From: Coleofasciculus sp. LEGE 07092
Lineage (GTDB): Bacteria > Cyanobacteriota > Cyanobacteriia > Cyanobacteriales > Coleofasciculaceae
Length of the DNA: 35,970 bases
Assembly (NCBI RefSeq): GCF_015207375.1
Contig: NZ_JADEWY010000066.1
Span: forward strand, 1 to 35,970
Direction: 5' to 3'
Below, piece by piece: positions 7,201-14,922 of the stretch. Numbering within the stretch: the first letter of the stretch is position 1; the number at the start of each line of letters is the position of its first letter. The position numbers and the translations under genes were made by a program. Under the pieces are notes generated by a model, which saw only the letters and a program-made list of their open reading frames with translations, searched no databases and was not told the origin of the DNA.

Positions 7201-9391
7201 GAACAGTAGGTGCTAAACCCTGCACATTTGGTGACATGGGCATAGTGTCGGGCCAGACTATCGGGAATGTCTGTACACCAGGAGTATTGGGATCATCGTA
7301 AGTGGCAGAGGTTATACCAGTTGTCGGGTTCTGATATTGAGGCTGTGGGAGAAATGAATTTCTCCGCTCATAAACTCCAGCCCCCGTGACAATCCGCAGA
7401 CCACCAACTCCCTCAAGAATGTTTTTAGGGGCTTTAGCCGCCGCTTTTTCCCAGAAGCCATCTCGACCTTTGTCACCAACATCATCTAGCGATCGCACAC
7501 TGGTGAAGCGTTCACGAGTTTGGGGTTCACTGCTATCATCTTTATCCCAAACAGTGCCATCAATAGGTTGCCCTTCTTTGTCGGCAACAAAGGTGCCATT
7601 ATTATTGTTGTAGTTATCCGCCTTGTACCAGGTTGCTGGGAGGTTGTTGCCAACCAAAGCGCGATCGCCAACAAAAAGTTCAGCACTTTGTTTTTCTAGG
7701 GTTTGGGGTTCCGTCGCTGGGGGCTGAACTTTTTGTCCATTAATATTGAGCGCTACATTGGCATAGCTCGTTGCTGTTTTGCCATCATTTGGCTCTACCG
7801 GATACATCCAGTTTTTCGGAGGTCGCAGGGAGTCTTTTTCTCCGATGGGTCGATTGGCTGCGGTAAACGTTGGGGATGTTCCAGCAGCGTTGTAGGGTAC
7901 TTCTGCAAAGGGAACACGCCGGGTGCGGTCTTCAAACCACCCTCTTAAGGCTTCCAAGCGCACAGCTTCGGCTTGACTCGCTTGGCTAGCCTTCACTCGC
8001 GTTTGCACATCCTCTGGATCTTTCAGATTGGGAACCCCTGCACCTGTCCCAGGTTGGGTTGGCAGCGCATTAGTTGCCACCCAGCTATTGACTAAGAAGT
8101 TGATGCGGTCTGTGTAGGCTTTGCTGTTGTAGGCAACATTTTGCGGCGCTACGCCTTTGACAGATTGGTTGGCTGTGCTAATTTGACTGGTGGCAGGAGT
8201 TTCTTGCTCTTTGAACAAGTGAATCTCAACATTTCCTCCACTCGGAGCTGCTGCTAGAGCTACAGAATTGACTGTATTCCCACCCGCCAAGATTTTGCTA
8301 TTTTCTTCATCATAGAAGCAGGACTTAGGGCTACTCACTTGGTAGAGGCGAATATTGGCGGCAGAGCCAATTGCTTTAGCCACAAACAAATTGCTGTTAG
8401 TCATCACCCGACCATTCAGGAAGAAGTCTCCCCCTGGAGAAATTTCTAGGTCATCTTCATACACCACAGCATTGTTAGACAGGGGGATGCGGGCGCGGTC
8501 TTGCTGATACTCTAACGCTGAAAGACCTTTACTCCCGGTGTAGTTTTCATACTGATTACCATTGAGTCCCAGCTCTTGGATATTCGTAATCGGTACAGTA
8601 ACGGTATATACAAGGAAGCTCTTCTTCAGCTTGCTCCCTGACTTGTACCAGCCCGACTCACTCACCAACTTGGCACTCGTTGTCAGCGCTGCTTCACAAA
8701 AGCCACTGCCGATGCCATCATCTTGAGGGGGAACTCTGGCATCTAACGGCATCCTGGCGCGAGCAAATTCACCATTCGTTTCCCGACTAGGACTGCGGAA
8801 GAAAACGCCGTAGAGGGTGAAGCTATCAAACTTACCGTCGTTATCGGTATCAACGGGAAATCTCCAAGCTGTACTCAGGGTTTCCCAGTTTTCTAGAGTA
8901 CCCGACCCAAGCGTAGATTCGTTGGTAATGCCCCCGCCATCAATGTCGTATGCTAATTTGAGGCGATTCTCGTCTTCAAAGGTGTACTTGTCATCATCAT
9001 TATTAGCCAGAATGCCGTACAACGAGGCATCAGAAGGGGTGCCACGGGGTAGCCTCGCATCAGCGAACAAGGTATCTAGTTTGGCTTTGGCACGCTCAAT
9101 CGCAGGAGTCGCCGAATTTAATAAGGCTTGGTCAATCCTAACGTTATTGGCATTCTTCGCCCGGTCAAACGACCGAAACACAATGGCGGTGGTAAGTAAC
9201 ATAACCACCAAAATCACCATTGTCACCGTCGGTAAAATAAACCCACTCTCTGAAAGACGCACACGACGCCCCATGACTATTAAGCTTCGTAACAGCCAGT
9301 TCATCACGGCTTTCGTGATGGATCTTGATAGCTTTAAAATCTGCCGATAGAGACTATAGGCGATTTTGGTTAGCTTCTTCGGGATTGACAT
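4286..9391 (-). CDS. hpsA: HpsA, giant pilin-like hormogonium polysaccharide protein
   Basis: Protein of 1,701 residues at the head of the hps operon. After a basic N-terminus of about 47 residues comes SESGFILPTVTMVILVVMLL: a prepilin-like G50|F51 and a single membrane helix at about 52-72, followed by RSFDRAKNANNVRIDQALLNSATPAIERAKAKLD, as in PilX/GspK N-terminal helices. Mature position 5 is Thr rather than Glu, a feature shared with GspK. The rest is a very long, Asn-, Pro- and Thr-rich extracellular part with no domain I can name. In Nostoc, hpsA is needed for hormogonium polysaccharide and gliding. The ATG at 9391 is preceded by AAAGGAAG. The gene is coupled to hpsB by overlapping ATGA. 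It is the only gene here of its size, and no internal tandem repeats were seen. Confidence 0.85.
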   Translation of the reverse strand: MSIPKKLTKIAYSLYRQILKLSRSITKAVMNWLLRSLIVMGRRVRLSESGFILPTVTMVILVVMLLTTAIVFRSFDRAKNANNVRIDQALLNSATPAIERAKAKLDTLFADARLPRGTPSDASLYGILANNDDDKYTFEDENRLKLAYDIDGGGITNESTLGSGTLENWETLSTAWRFPVDTDNDGKFDSFTLYGVFFRSPSRETNGEFARARMPLDARVPPQDDGIGSGFCEAALTTSAKLVSESGWYKSGSKLKKSFLVYTVTVPITNIQELGLNGNQYENYTGSKGLSALEYQQDRARIPLSNNAVVYEDDLEISPGGDFFLNGRVMTNSNLFVAKAIGSAANIRLYQVSSPKSCFYDEENSKILAGGNTVNSVALAAAPSGGNVEIHLFKEQETPATSQISTANQSVKGVAPQNVAYNSKAYTDRINFLVNSWVATNALPTQPGTGAGVPNLKDPEDVQTRVKASQASQAEAVRLEALRGWFEDRTRRVPFAEVPYNAAGTSPTFTAANRPIGEKDSLRPPKNWMYPVEPNDGKTATSYANVALNINGQKVQPPATEPQTLEKQSAELFVGDRALVGNNLPATWYKADNYNNNNGTFVADKEGQPIDGTVWDKDDSSEPQTRERFTSVRSLDDVGDKGRDGFWEKAAAKAPKNILEGVGGLRIVTGAGVYERRNSFLPQPQYQNPTTGITSATYDDPNTPGVQTFPIVWPDTMPMSPNVQGLAPTVQPTVFDNSNPNYIPGSPPSSPSSPPIALLNPLPAAQTPTIDPNTPQYAKGDLRMRATAVYHYAQDKYQDPSEGTDQQQRPIACVSSYYDPSYRITKGSTTYDSSRNSVGLPPSRDIYGNVSGAIGTGKSNNGISYGVGRTSATVGRLTPNATTGLFPPGINPTYTTLEQKLGYQANLVFPNGRFVNEPLRRALQKVPTARTLSDQSAIDSTICALQILDRTITPTAGVIPYGAIKEVAFLDARQVQRLDADDANPATPQLEASPAIEPFVQAKQAGYYNLSLAERQPLEIRATQIDLDLLQGKTIGITSTPVKPPDNKEYLLPNSGIIYATRDDALPDLSAPPDPTLNTKKEQQKAKQLSESAVDYRLDPTRRPNGIMLIKGSSLAREDQQTFREVEKGLILATNLPTYILAQQPATGTKGEFNIHTQQEFTQPLTPNWNNFYTRTTPNQNFACRPGDDRLPNCSPGDQWRPATIISDAITLLSNNFQFGFRNEGDYDLRNNQGWAASYNPTTPSKRQKNGFFDNNFVTNGLSSKNLAFGTGRNFTDATYSGTPNNATNEDSSYFNNFVTPVQRRKDFPEYVMEICRKLPVSECTPNDWVVGTAATPSLKASQIPLGTAATALLSGTTARPPLNPEDQRYARRVAFLRDPIAGSPTENQLFLDTTNGNTPVAIGIKANQVSYSAYKNVSINLRGASAPDNHYDPSGGTPYGVTAGFPDTQANALWFAATNRFADPPGDRRYTVQPLHYKNPLTPGTTDQPLLVPVLQVHVTTGPSWNGTTPQGNIVNITNWLPSANESTFNLLAASGNTPMRPSESDGGLPNFPRFLENWRNINASISGSLLEFDRSRYATAPFQSSLNPPLNPTDGLLGYPLLSRTDNTGGTVGYYAAPNRDWGYDVGLLSQLPDLFAAQFTTPPSGPPDEFFREVSRDDDWVQSLLCARTWNANFAQGQLAVNAVQRPTDYCEKTTDES

Positions 9392-9948
9392 GGCGACTTC
9401 CTTTGAAACTGAGAGTATCTGCGACGGTGAAACCGAAGTACAATACCTTAGCGGTATTAAATAGGCTGATGAGGACTCTGGGCAAGAAGTCCGTTGGCTT
9501 TCCGGATAAGCACGAGGCTATTTCGTATTTTGGGACAAGGGTTAAGCTGGAAAGTTCCCTCTCCAGGTAGATTTGTCCTGCCGAAGAAACTGACCCAAAA
9601 CGATTAATCCTAGATTGACTAACTCGTTAACCCACTCTTCGCGATTAGCTTGCTAAACCTAGCCTACCCACTTTGCCCCAAAAACCTATCACCCCTGAAC
9701 CCAATCTAAAACTATTAGGGTTCCGGATCGGGTATATCTGTATTTTGTTAAAGAAAATAGAATAATTCCATCCTACCTAGGTTGTCTCGCTCACAGGTTG
9801 GAACCTGAGAACGAGAAACGAACTGAGTAGGGATTATTGATCCTAGTGCAGTGCGACACAGCTTTTTCACCCGTCCCACTGGCAAGGAGAGGGAGACACG
9901 GGGACAAGAGATACAGAAAGCTGAGGGGAAATTGGCTGCCTGCCCAGT
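9392..9948. other. Long intergenic region and probable hpsA leader
   Basis: 557 bases between rpmB and hpsA without a coding region I can support. It holds the palindrome at 9786-9815 and, at 9880-9905, a purine-rich stretch resembling the GGGACAAG repeats at the right end of the window. The part at 9735-9775 is AT-rich and could hold the hpsA promoter, but no clear -35/-10 pair was found. No RNA gene or riboswitch was recognised. Confidence 0.5.
9786..9815. repeat. Imperfect 14-base palindrome upstream of hpsA
   Basis: CTCGCTCACAGGTT (9786-9799) pairs with AACCTGAGAACGAG (9802-9815) at 12 of 14 positions. It resembles a degenerate interspersed palindrome of cyanobacteria. It lies about 400 bases upstream of hpsA, so a regulatory role is possible but not shown. 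Confidence 0.6.
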
Positions 9949-10185
9949 CTAGTAATGATTGAGATTAATCCCAGCTTCTTTCGCCATAGTTTGCAGCCCC
10001 TTCTTTTCGAGGGTTTTAATCGCCTTAGTCGAAAGTCTCAGCCTCACCCAACGATTTCCTTCAGCCCACCAAACTCGCTTCCATTGTAGATTGACTTGTT
10101 GGAGCTTCTTGGTACGACGATGGGAGTGAGAGATAGCATAGGCATTGTTTGCCTTCTTGTTCGTGAGTTGACACCTGCGTGACAT
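9949..10185 (-). CDS. rpmB: 50S ribosomal protein L28
   Basis: Small basic protein of 78 residues of the large ribosomal subunit. The sequence [20 protein letters not shown] at the start and the [32 protein letters not shown] segments are those of bacterial L28, and the length is normal. The ATG at 10185 is chosen because GGAGG lies just ahead of it at 10191-10195; an upstream ATG at 10209 would add eight residues absent from the family. It is divergent from the sulfotransferase gene at 10260, and 557 bases upstream of hpsA. There is no obvious terminator after its stop. Confidence 0.95.
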   Translation of the reverse strand: MSRRCQLTNKKANNAYAISHSHRRTKKLQQVNLQWKRVWWAEGNRWVRLRLSTKAIKTLEKKGLQTMAKEAGINLNHY

Positions 10186-10201
10186 AAAAACCTCCAGTTT
10201 T

Positions 10202-10229
10202 TTGTACATCCTCTATCATAGTTTATAAT
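10202..10229 (+). promoter_or_regulatory. Candidate promoter of the sulfotransferase gene
   Basis: TTGTAC (10202-10207) and TATAAT (10224-10229) are separated by 16 bases, a good match to a housekeeping sigma factor promoter. The start codon of the sulfotransferase lies 30 bases after the -10 box, and AAGGAG (about 10246-10251) serves as its ribosome binding site. Confidence 0.6.
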
Positions 10230-10259
10230 TTCACTTGTTAGTGATAAGGAGCGGCAACA

Positions 10260-11033
10260 ATGACACCTGAATCGACATTCATCAAAAAAAGGAGAGAGTT
10301 CGTTGCTTATGGTCGAACCCTGCTAAAAAAAGCCAATAATCCAACTAATAAATTTGTGATTTTTTGCCAAGGCAGAACAGGCAGCACTTTATTATATAGC
10401 CTTCTCAATTCCCATCCAAAAATTCATTGCGATGATGAAATTTTAGAAAACCGAGTGCTTTTCCCTGTTCTCTACGTGGAAGGTCGATGTGCCAAGATCA
10501 AACAACCTGTTTATGGCTTTAGAGTAAAAATCTATCAGTTAATTAATAACCAAGGGAAAAATCCAGAAGCTTTTTTATTTAATTTACACAAAAATGGCTG
10601 GAAAATAATTTACTTGAAACGGAAAAATATTCTCCGACAAGCCGTTTCTAGAATGCTAGCCAATCGTAAAAACCAATGGCATTTAACATCTCAAGATAAA
10701 AAGAACAAAACCCCATCTAAAGCTTATATTGACTGTGATGAACTCATCAAACAAATACAGGATGGAGAAATGTACTTAGAAAAAGAAAAAGAAGTCTTAG
10801 ATAATCTCAACCTCCCCTACATCACTATTCTTTATGAAGACGACTTGTTGAAAACCGAAAAACATCAGGAAACTCTGAATAGAATCTTTGACTATTTAGG
10901 TCTGTCTTCTATTCCCGTTAAAACACAACTAGTGAGAACAACCTCTGATCAACTCTCCGATTTTATTGAAAACTATGAAGAAGTGGTTAAGGCTGTTCGC
11001 CAAACTAACTATGCCGAATTTCTAGAATTTTAA
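10260..11033 (+). CDS. Sulfotransferase family protein
   Basis: Predicted PAPS-dependent sulfotransferase of 257 residues. KFVIFCQGRTGSTLLYSLLNSHPKI at 31-55 (shown in part: CQGRTGSTLL, 36-45) is the 5'-phosphosulfate-binding loop, and residues around 113-131 (IIYLKRKNILRQAVSRML) fit the 3'-phosphate-binding segment. It transfers sulfate to an acceptor that cannot be told from sequence; the position next to glycosyltransferases suggests a sugar. It is AT-rich (about 25% GC in the 60 bases from 10561), unlike hpsA, which hints at acquisition. It is convergent with the methyltransferase gene, and both use the same TTAA at 11030-11033 as stop. ATG at 10260 is supported by AAGGAG. Confidence 0.8.
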   Translation: MTPESTFIKKRREFVAYGRTLLKKANNPTNKFVIFCQGRTGSTLLYSLLNSHPKIHCDDEILENRVLFPVLYVEGRCAKIKQPVYGFRVKIYQLINNQGKNPEAFLFNLHKNGWKIIYLKRKNILRQAVSRMLANRKNQWHLTSQDKKNKTPSKAYIDCDELIKQIQDGEMYLEKEKEVLDNLNLPYITILYEDDLLKTEKHQETLNRIFDYLGLSSIPVKTQLVRTTSDQLSDFIENYEEVVKAVRQTNYAEFLEF

Positions 11034-11644
11034 AGTAATTTAGGATTTTTCTCAAGCACAAAAAAGTAGTGGTATGGATGATAAGGATCTTGGAATTCTC
11101 TCTTGATCAAAAGTCCTACATTTTTAATTGAGCTGACAATTCGTTTTTTGGGATATCCTTTTAGTCCCATCTCCCAGTAATGCTCGTCTGTCCAAGGTTG
11201 TGAACTCCAAAATTTAGGAAGTTGTATCAGAAAATGCCTAGGAGTTAAAGCAAAAGAAGTATGGAACTGGGATGAAAAAAATACTGTACTGCAGGGAATT
11301 GAAATTACAATAAACCGTTTAGTGGCATCAGCAAGTTTTATAAGATTTTTTTCAAAATACTCGTAAGGTATATGTTCAAGTACCTGGAAAAGTACAATCG
11401 CATCAAAGGTTTCCTTGGGAATGTCAAAATCTGCTTGAAGATCCAGTAGGATATCCGGTTTAAGCTCTGGATTAGCATCGGCAGTTGTAACCTTGTAGCC
11501 ATTCCTAGTCAGCAAAACAGACATAAGAGAGTTGTATATACCGATTTCCAGGATAGTTTTGACTTCTTTTCCCAGAGATCTGATGATCCTGACTTGGTTG
11601 TAGTAACTGATCATCCGACGTTTTGATAGGTATTCGTCTGTCAT
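11030..11644 (-). CDS. Class I SAM-dependent methyltransferase
   Basis: Predicted methyltransferase of 204 residues. Motif I is VKTILEIGIYNSLMSVLL (29-45), where the usual glycine-rich EIGxGxG is altered to EIGIYNS. The acidic residue of motif II is in TADANPEL (54-61) and the motif IV region is DAIVLFQVLEHIP (81-93). This is the Methyltransf_11/23-type fold. The substrate is unknown; as last gene of a glycosyltransferase operon it may methylate a sugar. It follows the glycosyltransferase at 11664 by 19 bases. Its stop is shared with the convergent sulfotransferase gene. Confidence 0.75.
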   Translation of the reverse strand: MTDEYLSKRRMISYYNQVRIIRSLGKEVKTILEIGIYNSLMSVLLTRNGYKVTTADANPELKPDILLDLQADFDIPKETFDAIVLFQVLEHIPYEYFEKNLIKLADATKRFIVISIPCSTVFFSSQFHTSFALTPRHFLIQLPKFWSSQPWTDEHYWEMGLKGYPKKRIVSSIKNVGLLIKREFQDPYHPYHYFFVLEKNPKLL

Positions 11645-11663
11645 TGTTACGATTTATTGAATT

Positions 11664-12650
11664 TCAAAACGGTTGAACTTGAAGATAACCCAGTAAAGCA
11701 TCAATGTTAGTAAGTCTCTGAGACTGAGTGAGCAACATTTGAGCTTGCTGAGGTGGCAGTAGAACTATTATGATGATTTTTAATAACACTTTCAATAGAA
11801 CTCTTGCCCGAAGCAACGAAGGATCGTTCTTAATCGCCAGCCCAAGAAATTTAGCGGCGGCTAGTCCTTGTTGTCGTTCTGGAGTTCGTTGCAGAGCCAT
11901 GAAGGTGAGACATTTATAACGATTAGCAAGGCTGTATGATTTCAGGTGCTGTAGTGATTCAGGAGCCTGGGTAAAAGAACGCTCAATAACTTGTAAACTA
12001 GCTACTTCCTGTCTTAAAACATTAGCAGACATTGAATTAAGACATACTCGATACAGTATTTGAGGTAAGGGTACAGCTACAAATTGATAGCGAGCAGCCA
12101 ACCTTAACCACATATCCCAATCCTGAGCAGCAGGTAGGGATTCATCAAAACCTCCAATGGTGCATAAAGCCTCTCTACGAATCAATGGATTAGAGCCACT
12201 TTCTACAAAATCAACTAATAACAGCTTGGCATAAACATCACCATTAACCGTAATATAACTGCCTCGGCGCAAAAACTGCCCTTTTTCATCAATGCTATTA
12301 GTCCAACTATAGGCAACAGCCGCGTCAGGATTTTTTTGCAGAGCCAATAATTGAGTTTCAAGCTTTTTGGGTGTCCAAAGGTCATCAGCATCTAGAAAAG
12401 AAACATATTCACCAGAAGCCTGATATAATCCTCTATTACGGCTAACATTTGCCCCCGCATTGGGATAAGAAAAAATCTTTATACGCGAATCTGTAATGTG
12501 ATTAACAACGTCTAAGGTGGAATCTTGAGAGCCATCATTGATTACAAGTAATTCAAAATCTGCAAACGTTTGCCTTAAAACCGATTCAATCGATTGTTGA
12601 ATAGTTTGTTCAGCGTTACAAGCTGGAATAACTACAGAAATTAAGGGCAT
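11664..12650 (-). CDS. Family 2 glycosyltransferase (copy 1 of a duplicated pair)
   Basis: GT-A fold glycosyltransferase of 328 residues. ISVVIPACNAEQTI (4-17) is the nucleotide-binding start, VINDGSQDST (36-45) follows, FLDADDLW (85-92) is the metal-binding DXD region, and AAQDWDMWLRLA carries the acidic acceptor-site motif. A hydrophobic segment at about 283-300 (KVLLKIIIIVLLP) may anchor it to the membrane. It is very similar along its whole length to the gene at 18869-19846, including the tail, so the two are paralogues. It probably adds a sugar to a lipid-linked or nascent polymer on the cytoplasmic face. It lies 25 bases after the glycosyltransferase at 12676, in the operon 14687-11030. 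Confidence 0.85.
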   Translation of the reverse strand: MPLISVVIPACNAEQTIQQSIESVLRQTFADFELLVINDGSQDSTLDVVNHITDSRIKIFSYPNAGANVSRNRGLYQASGEYVSFLDADDLWTPKKLETQLLALQKNPDAAVAYSWTNSIDEKGQFLRRGSYITVNGDVYAKLLLVDFVESGSNPLIRREALCTIGGFDESLPAAQDWDMWLRLAARYQFVAVPLPQILYRVCLNSMSANVLRQEVASLQVIERSFTQAPESLQHLKSYSLANRYKCLTFMALQRTPERQQGLAAAKFLGLAIKNDPSLLRARVLLKVLLKIIIIVLLPPQQAQMLLTQSQRLTNIDALLGYLQVQPF

Positions 12651-12675
12651 ATAATATAATTTTGATGATTTATAT

Positions 12676-13683
12676 CTAATCTTCTGACGAATAGCTTCCT
12701 TTTCGTTGGCGCATTACTGCCTCAATTACTTCTTGAGGAGGATTCTGCTCTTTGAAGTAGTCATTCAGTCTAGATTCAACATAATCTTTAGGTAAAAAAT
12801 TAACAACAATAAATCGAATTATTTTATTCAAATAACAAAGTAAATATTTCCAATTCGGAATCGAATCTAAATCCCGATTACTAGAATGTAAACTAACAAT
12901 CAACCATATATTTTGATTAGCTTTTCTACTCGTTAATCCTTTAATTATTTCCAGTTTTTTAAATAGGTTAGGCTGTAAATACCACTGCATCCAATAGGGC
13001 ATATAACGGATAAAATCAGCTATTGTATAATCTGTCTCTGCCTGAAGCAGACGAGAGACTATAACTTTAAAACCCGCTTTTTTTGCCCGCATGACATACT
13101 CGTAATCACTGCCATGGTGAGGCAATTTTTCTGCATCAGGAAAACCAATTTTATTAACAATTATTTTAGGAACAACAACAATATTGCCACACAAAACATC
13201 GGCTTCTAACTCATCAGATGAGAAGAAACAATTAACATGACTAATCGGCTTTCTAGCTTTTGATCCACTGTACACAATCCAATCCCTATGGGTTGTATCA
13301 AGAACTATTCCACCAACAATTGTTTCTTTATAACTTGTCGATTTGCAAATAGTACTCAAATTAGCAATAAAGTTTTCTGTTATATAAAGATCATCATTCA
13401 ACCAAACAACATAATCTGCATCTAGGTTAGTGATTGCATACCTCATGCCTTTGACGATAGCTCCTGCCCACCATAAAGAACCATCTGCTTCAATCAGATG
13501 AACAGCAGAGAAGCTATTTTTAACTATCTCTTTTGTGCCATCAGTTGAATCATCATCGACTACAACTACAGAAAAATCTGAACTCTTTCCCAATCTGGAA
13601 GTTTGGTTGTAAATCTGAGTCAAAATATTCTGCGTGTATTTTTTGCGATTTCTAACAGGAATAACTATAACAATACCTGGCAT
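12676..13683 (-). CDS. Family 2 glycosyltransferase, rhamnosyltransferase-like
   Basis: GT-A fold glycosyltransferase of 335 residues. IVIVIPVRNRKKY at the start, VVDDDSTDGT (41-50), ADGSLWWAGAI (66-76) and WLNDDLYI (94-101) follow the pattern of rhamnosyl- and related transferases, in which the metal-binding region reads NDD. The donor cannot be fixed from sequence. It is the only glycosyltransferase here without a close copy in the second cassette. The gene is AT-rich (about 18% GC in the 60 bases from 12781), more so than its neighbours, which suggests a separate origin. It follows the HpsE-like gene by 47 bases, probably in one transcript. Confidence 0.82.
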   Translation of the reverse strand: MPGIVIVIPVRNRKKYTQNILTQIYNQTSRLGKSSDFSVVVVDDDSTDGTKEIVKNSFSAVHLIEADGSLWWAGAIVKGMRYAITNLDADYVVWLNDDLYITENFIANLSTICKSTSYKETIVGGIVLDTTHRDWIVYSGSKARKPISHVNCFFSSDELEADVLCGNIVVVPKIIVNKIGFPDAEKLPHHGSDYEYVMRAKKAGFKVIVSRLLQAETDYTIADFIRYMPYWMQWYLQPNLFKKLEIIKGLTSRKANQNIWLIVSLHSSNRDLDSIPNWKYLLCYLNKIIRFIVVNFLPKDYVESRLNDYFKEQNPPQEVIEAVMRQRKGSYSSED

Positions 13684-13730
13684 ATCTTATAAATAAATCA
13701 CACAACTCAGTTAACTAGTTTTATAATCAA

Positions 13731-14687
13731 CTATTTTTTGTTTCCTCTACTCTTTTGCAAAAAATAAAAAGGACTCATAAAGCTTCCCCAGAAAAATTCT
13801 CGTTCAAAGGCAGTAATCAAGTCAGTTTCAATTTTTTGGCGATACTTGAGAAAATGCACTATCAATCGGCGTGAGTTACCTAGCAACGTTCTAGCAAAAA
13901 TAATAGGTTTCTGCCAACCTTTAGCATTAATCATCCGTAACTGACACGTTGCTAAACCCGTGCCACGAGCTAAATGTAGTAAATACTCTCGTTCTAATCG
14001 TTGGCACGGTATTTGATGAGCAATATGCATCTGAGGATTGTACCAAATCTCCCACCCTGCTTTGTACAGATGTAGCAGCACCTCATAGTCTTCTCCTGCT
14101 ACTAATGACTTCCCCACCCGACCCGTCAGAATCGACCAATTCGGCACACTTTCACACCAAGCTTGTTTACGAATCACCAAGCCAGCACCCGGTGGCAGTC
14201 TTAAATTTTGTGGCTCGAATAAATGGGGTTTTGAACCATGCTCCCTAATTGCTAGAAACGCCTGAATTTTTTTAAATTCCTCTGGCGGTTCGACTTCAAA
14301 TTCACCATGAATTTGACCGCTGAATGCACCCGCCTTGGGATAGTCTTGACCAAACTTATAAGCAGCGGATACCCAGTCAGATACTGGCACATTATCATCA
14401 TCCAGGAAACCAATAAAATTTCCTCGTGCTTCCTGAACTGCTCGTCGTCTAGCAAAGGCTAATCCTTGTTCTGTTTCAAACGTGTACCTTAAAGGAAATG
14501 CTGACGACCAATTCAATTGATACTCTTTGACAACTTTAGCGGTTTCATCCGTACTATTATTATCAATAACAATAACTTCCCAGGAAATCTGTTCCGTACC
14601 CGTTTGCGATCGCAGTTTATCCAACACCTTTGGCAAACGAATTGCTCCATTATAAGTAGGAATCGCTACGGTGAAATCAATAGACAT
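13731..14687 (-). CDS. hpsE: HpsE-type glycosyltransferase, copy A
   Basis: Family 2 glycosyltransferase of 318 residues. It opens MSIDFTVAIPTYNGAIRLPK and has VIDNNSTDET (40-49), FLDDDNVP (94-101) as DXD region and AGEDYEVLLHLYKAGWEIWY as acceptor/acid motif; this is the pattern of the hormogonium polysaccharide enzyme HpsE. It should add a sugar to the exopolysaccharide in the cytoplasm. It heads the operon 14687-11030. It is closest to the copy at 20006-20953, sharing for example ATCQLRMINAK, and further from the copy at 20944-21954. The hps genes lie about 4 kb downstream, which supports a common pathway. Which of the three copies is the functional HpsE counterpart cannot be decided here. 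Confidence 0.78.
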   Translation of the reverse strand: MSIDFTVAIPTYNGAIRLPKVLDKLRSQTGTEQISWEVIVIDNNSTDETAKVVKEYQLNWSSAFPLRYTFETEQGLAFARRRAVQEARGNFIGFLDDDNVPVSDWVSAAYKFGQDYPKAGAFSGQIHGEFEVEPPEEFKKIQAFLAIREHGSKPHLFEPQNLRLPPGAGLVIRKQAWCESVPNWSILTGRVGKSLVAGEDYEVLLHLYKAGWEIWYNPQMHIAHQIPCQRLEREYLLHLARGTGLATCQLRMINAKGWQKPIIFARTLLGNSRRLIVHFLKYRQKIETDLITAFEREFFWGSFMSPFYFLQKSRGNKK

Positions 14688-14855
14688 TTGCCCTATAAAA
14701 TTATGAGCTTATTTTTCAAGACAATTAATAACTTTCGCCAGGAACACACTTTCCCTAAATCATAACTGACATTTACCTGTTCATAGCGATCAGTAGATGA
14801 AAGTTCGATTAAGATTTTTCTCAGCGATTCCTGAATTTACAAAACTAACCTTATC

Positions 14856-14884
14856 AAAAAAAGGGTACGGTAGTAGCCGTACCC
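14856..14884 (-). terminator. Intrinsic terminator of htpG
   Basis: On the minus strand GGGTACGG and CCGTACCC form an 8-base perfect stem around a six-base loop (14863-14884), followed by seven T residues (14862-14856). It lies 38 bases after the htpG stop and insulates the glycosyltransferase operon from htpG. Confidence 0.9.
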
Positions 14885-14922
14885 TGACAATAAGGGTCTT
14901 TTTTTCTAGAACTCCCGACTAT

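Noticed and set aside
8817..9350. Open frame of 177 codons opposite hpsA
   Set aside because: Lies fully antisense to the well-supported N-terminal part of hpsA; no known motif or ribosome binding site.
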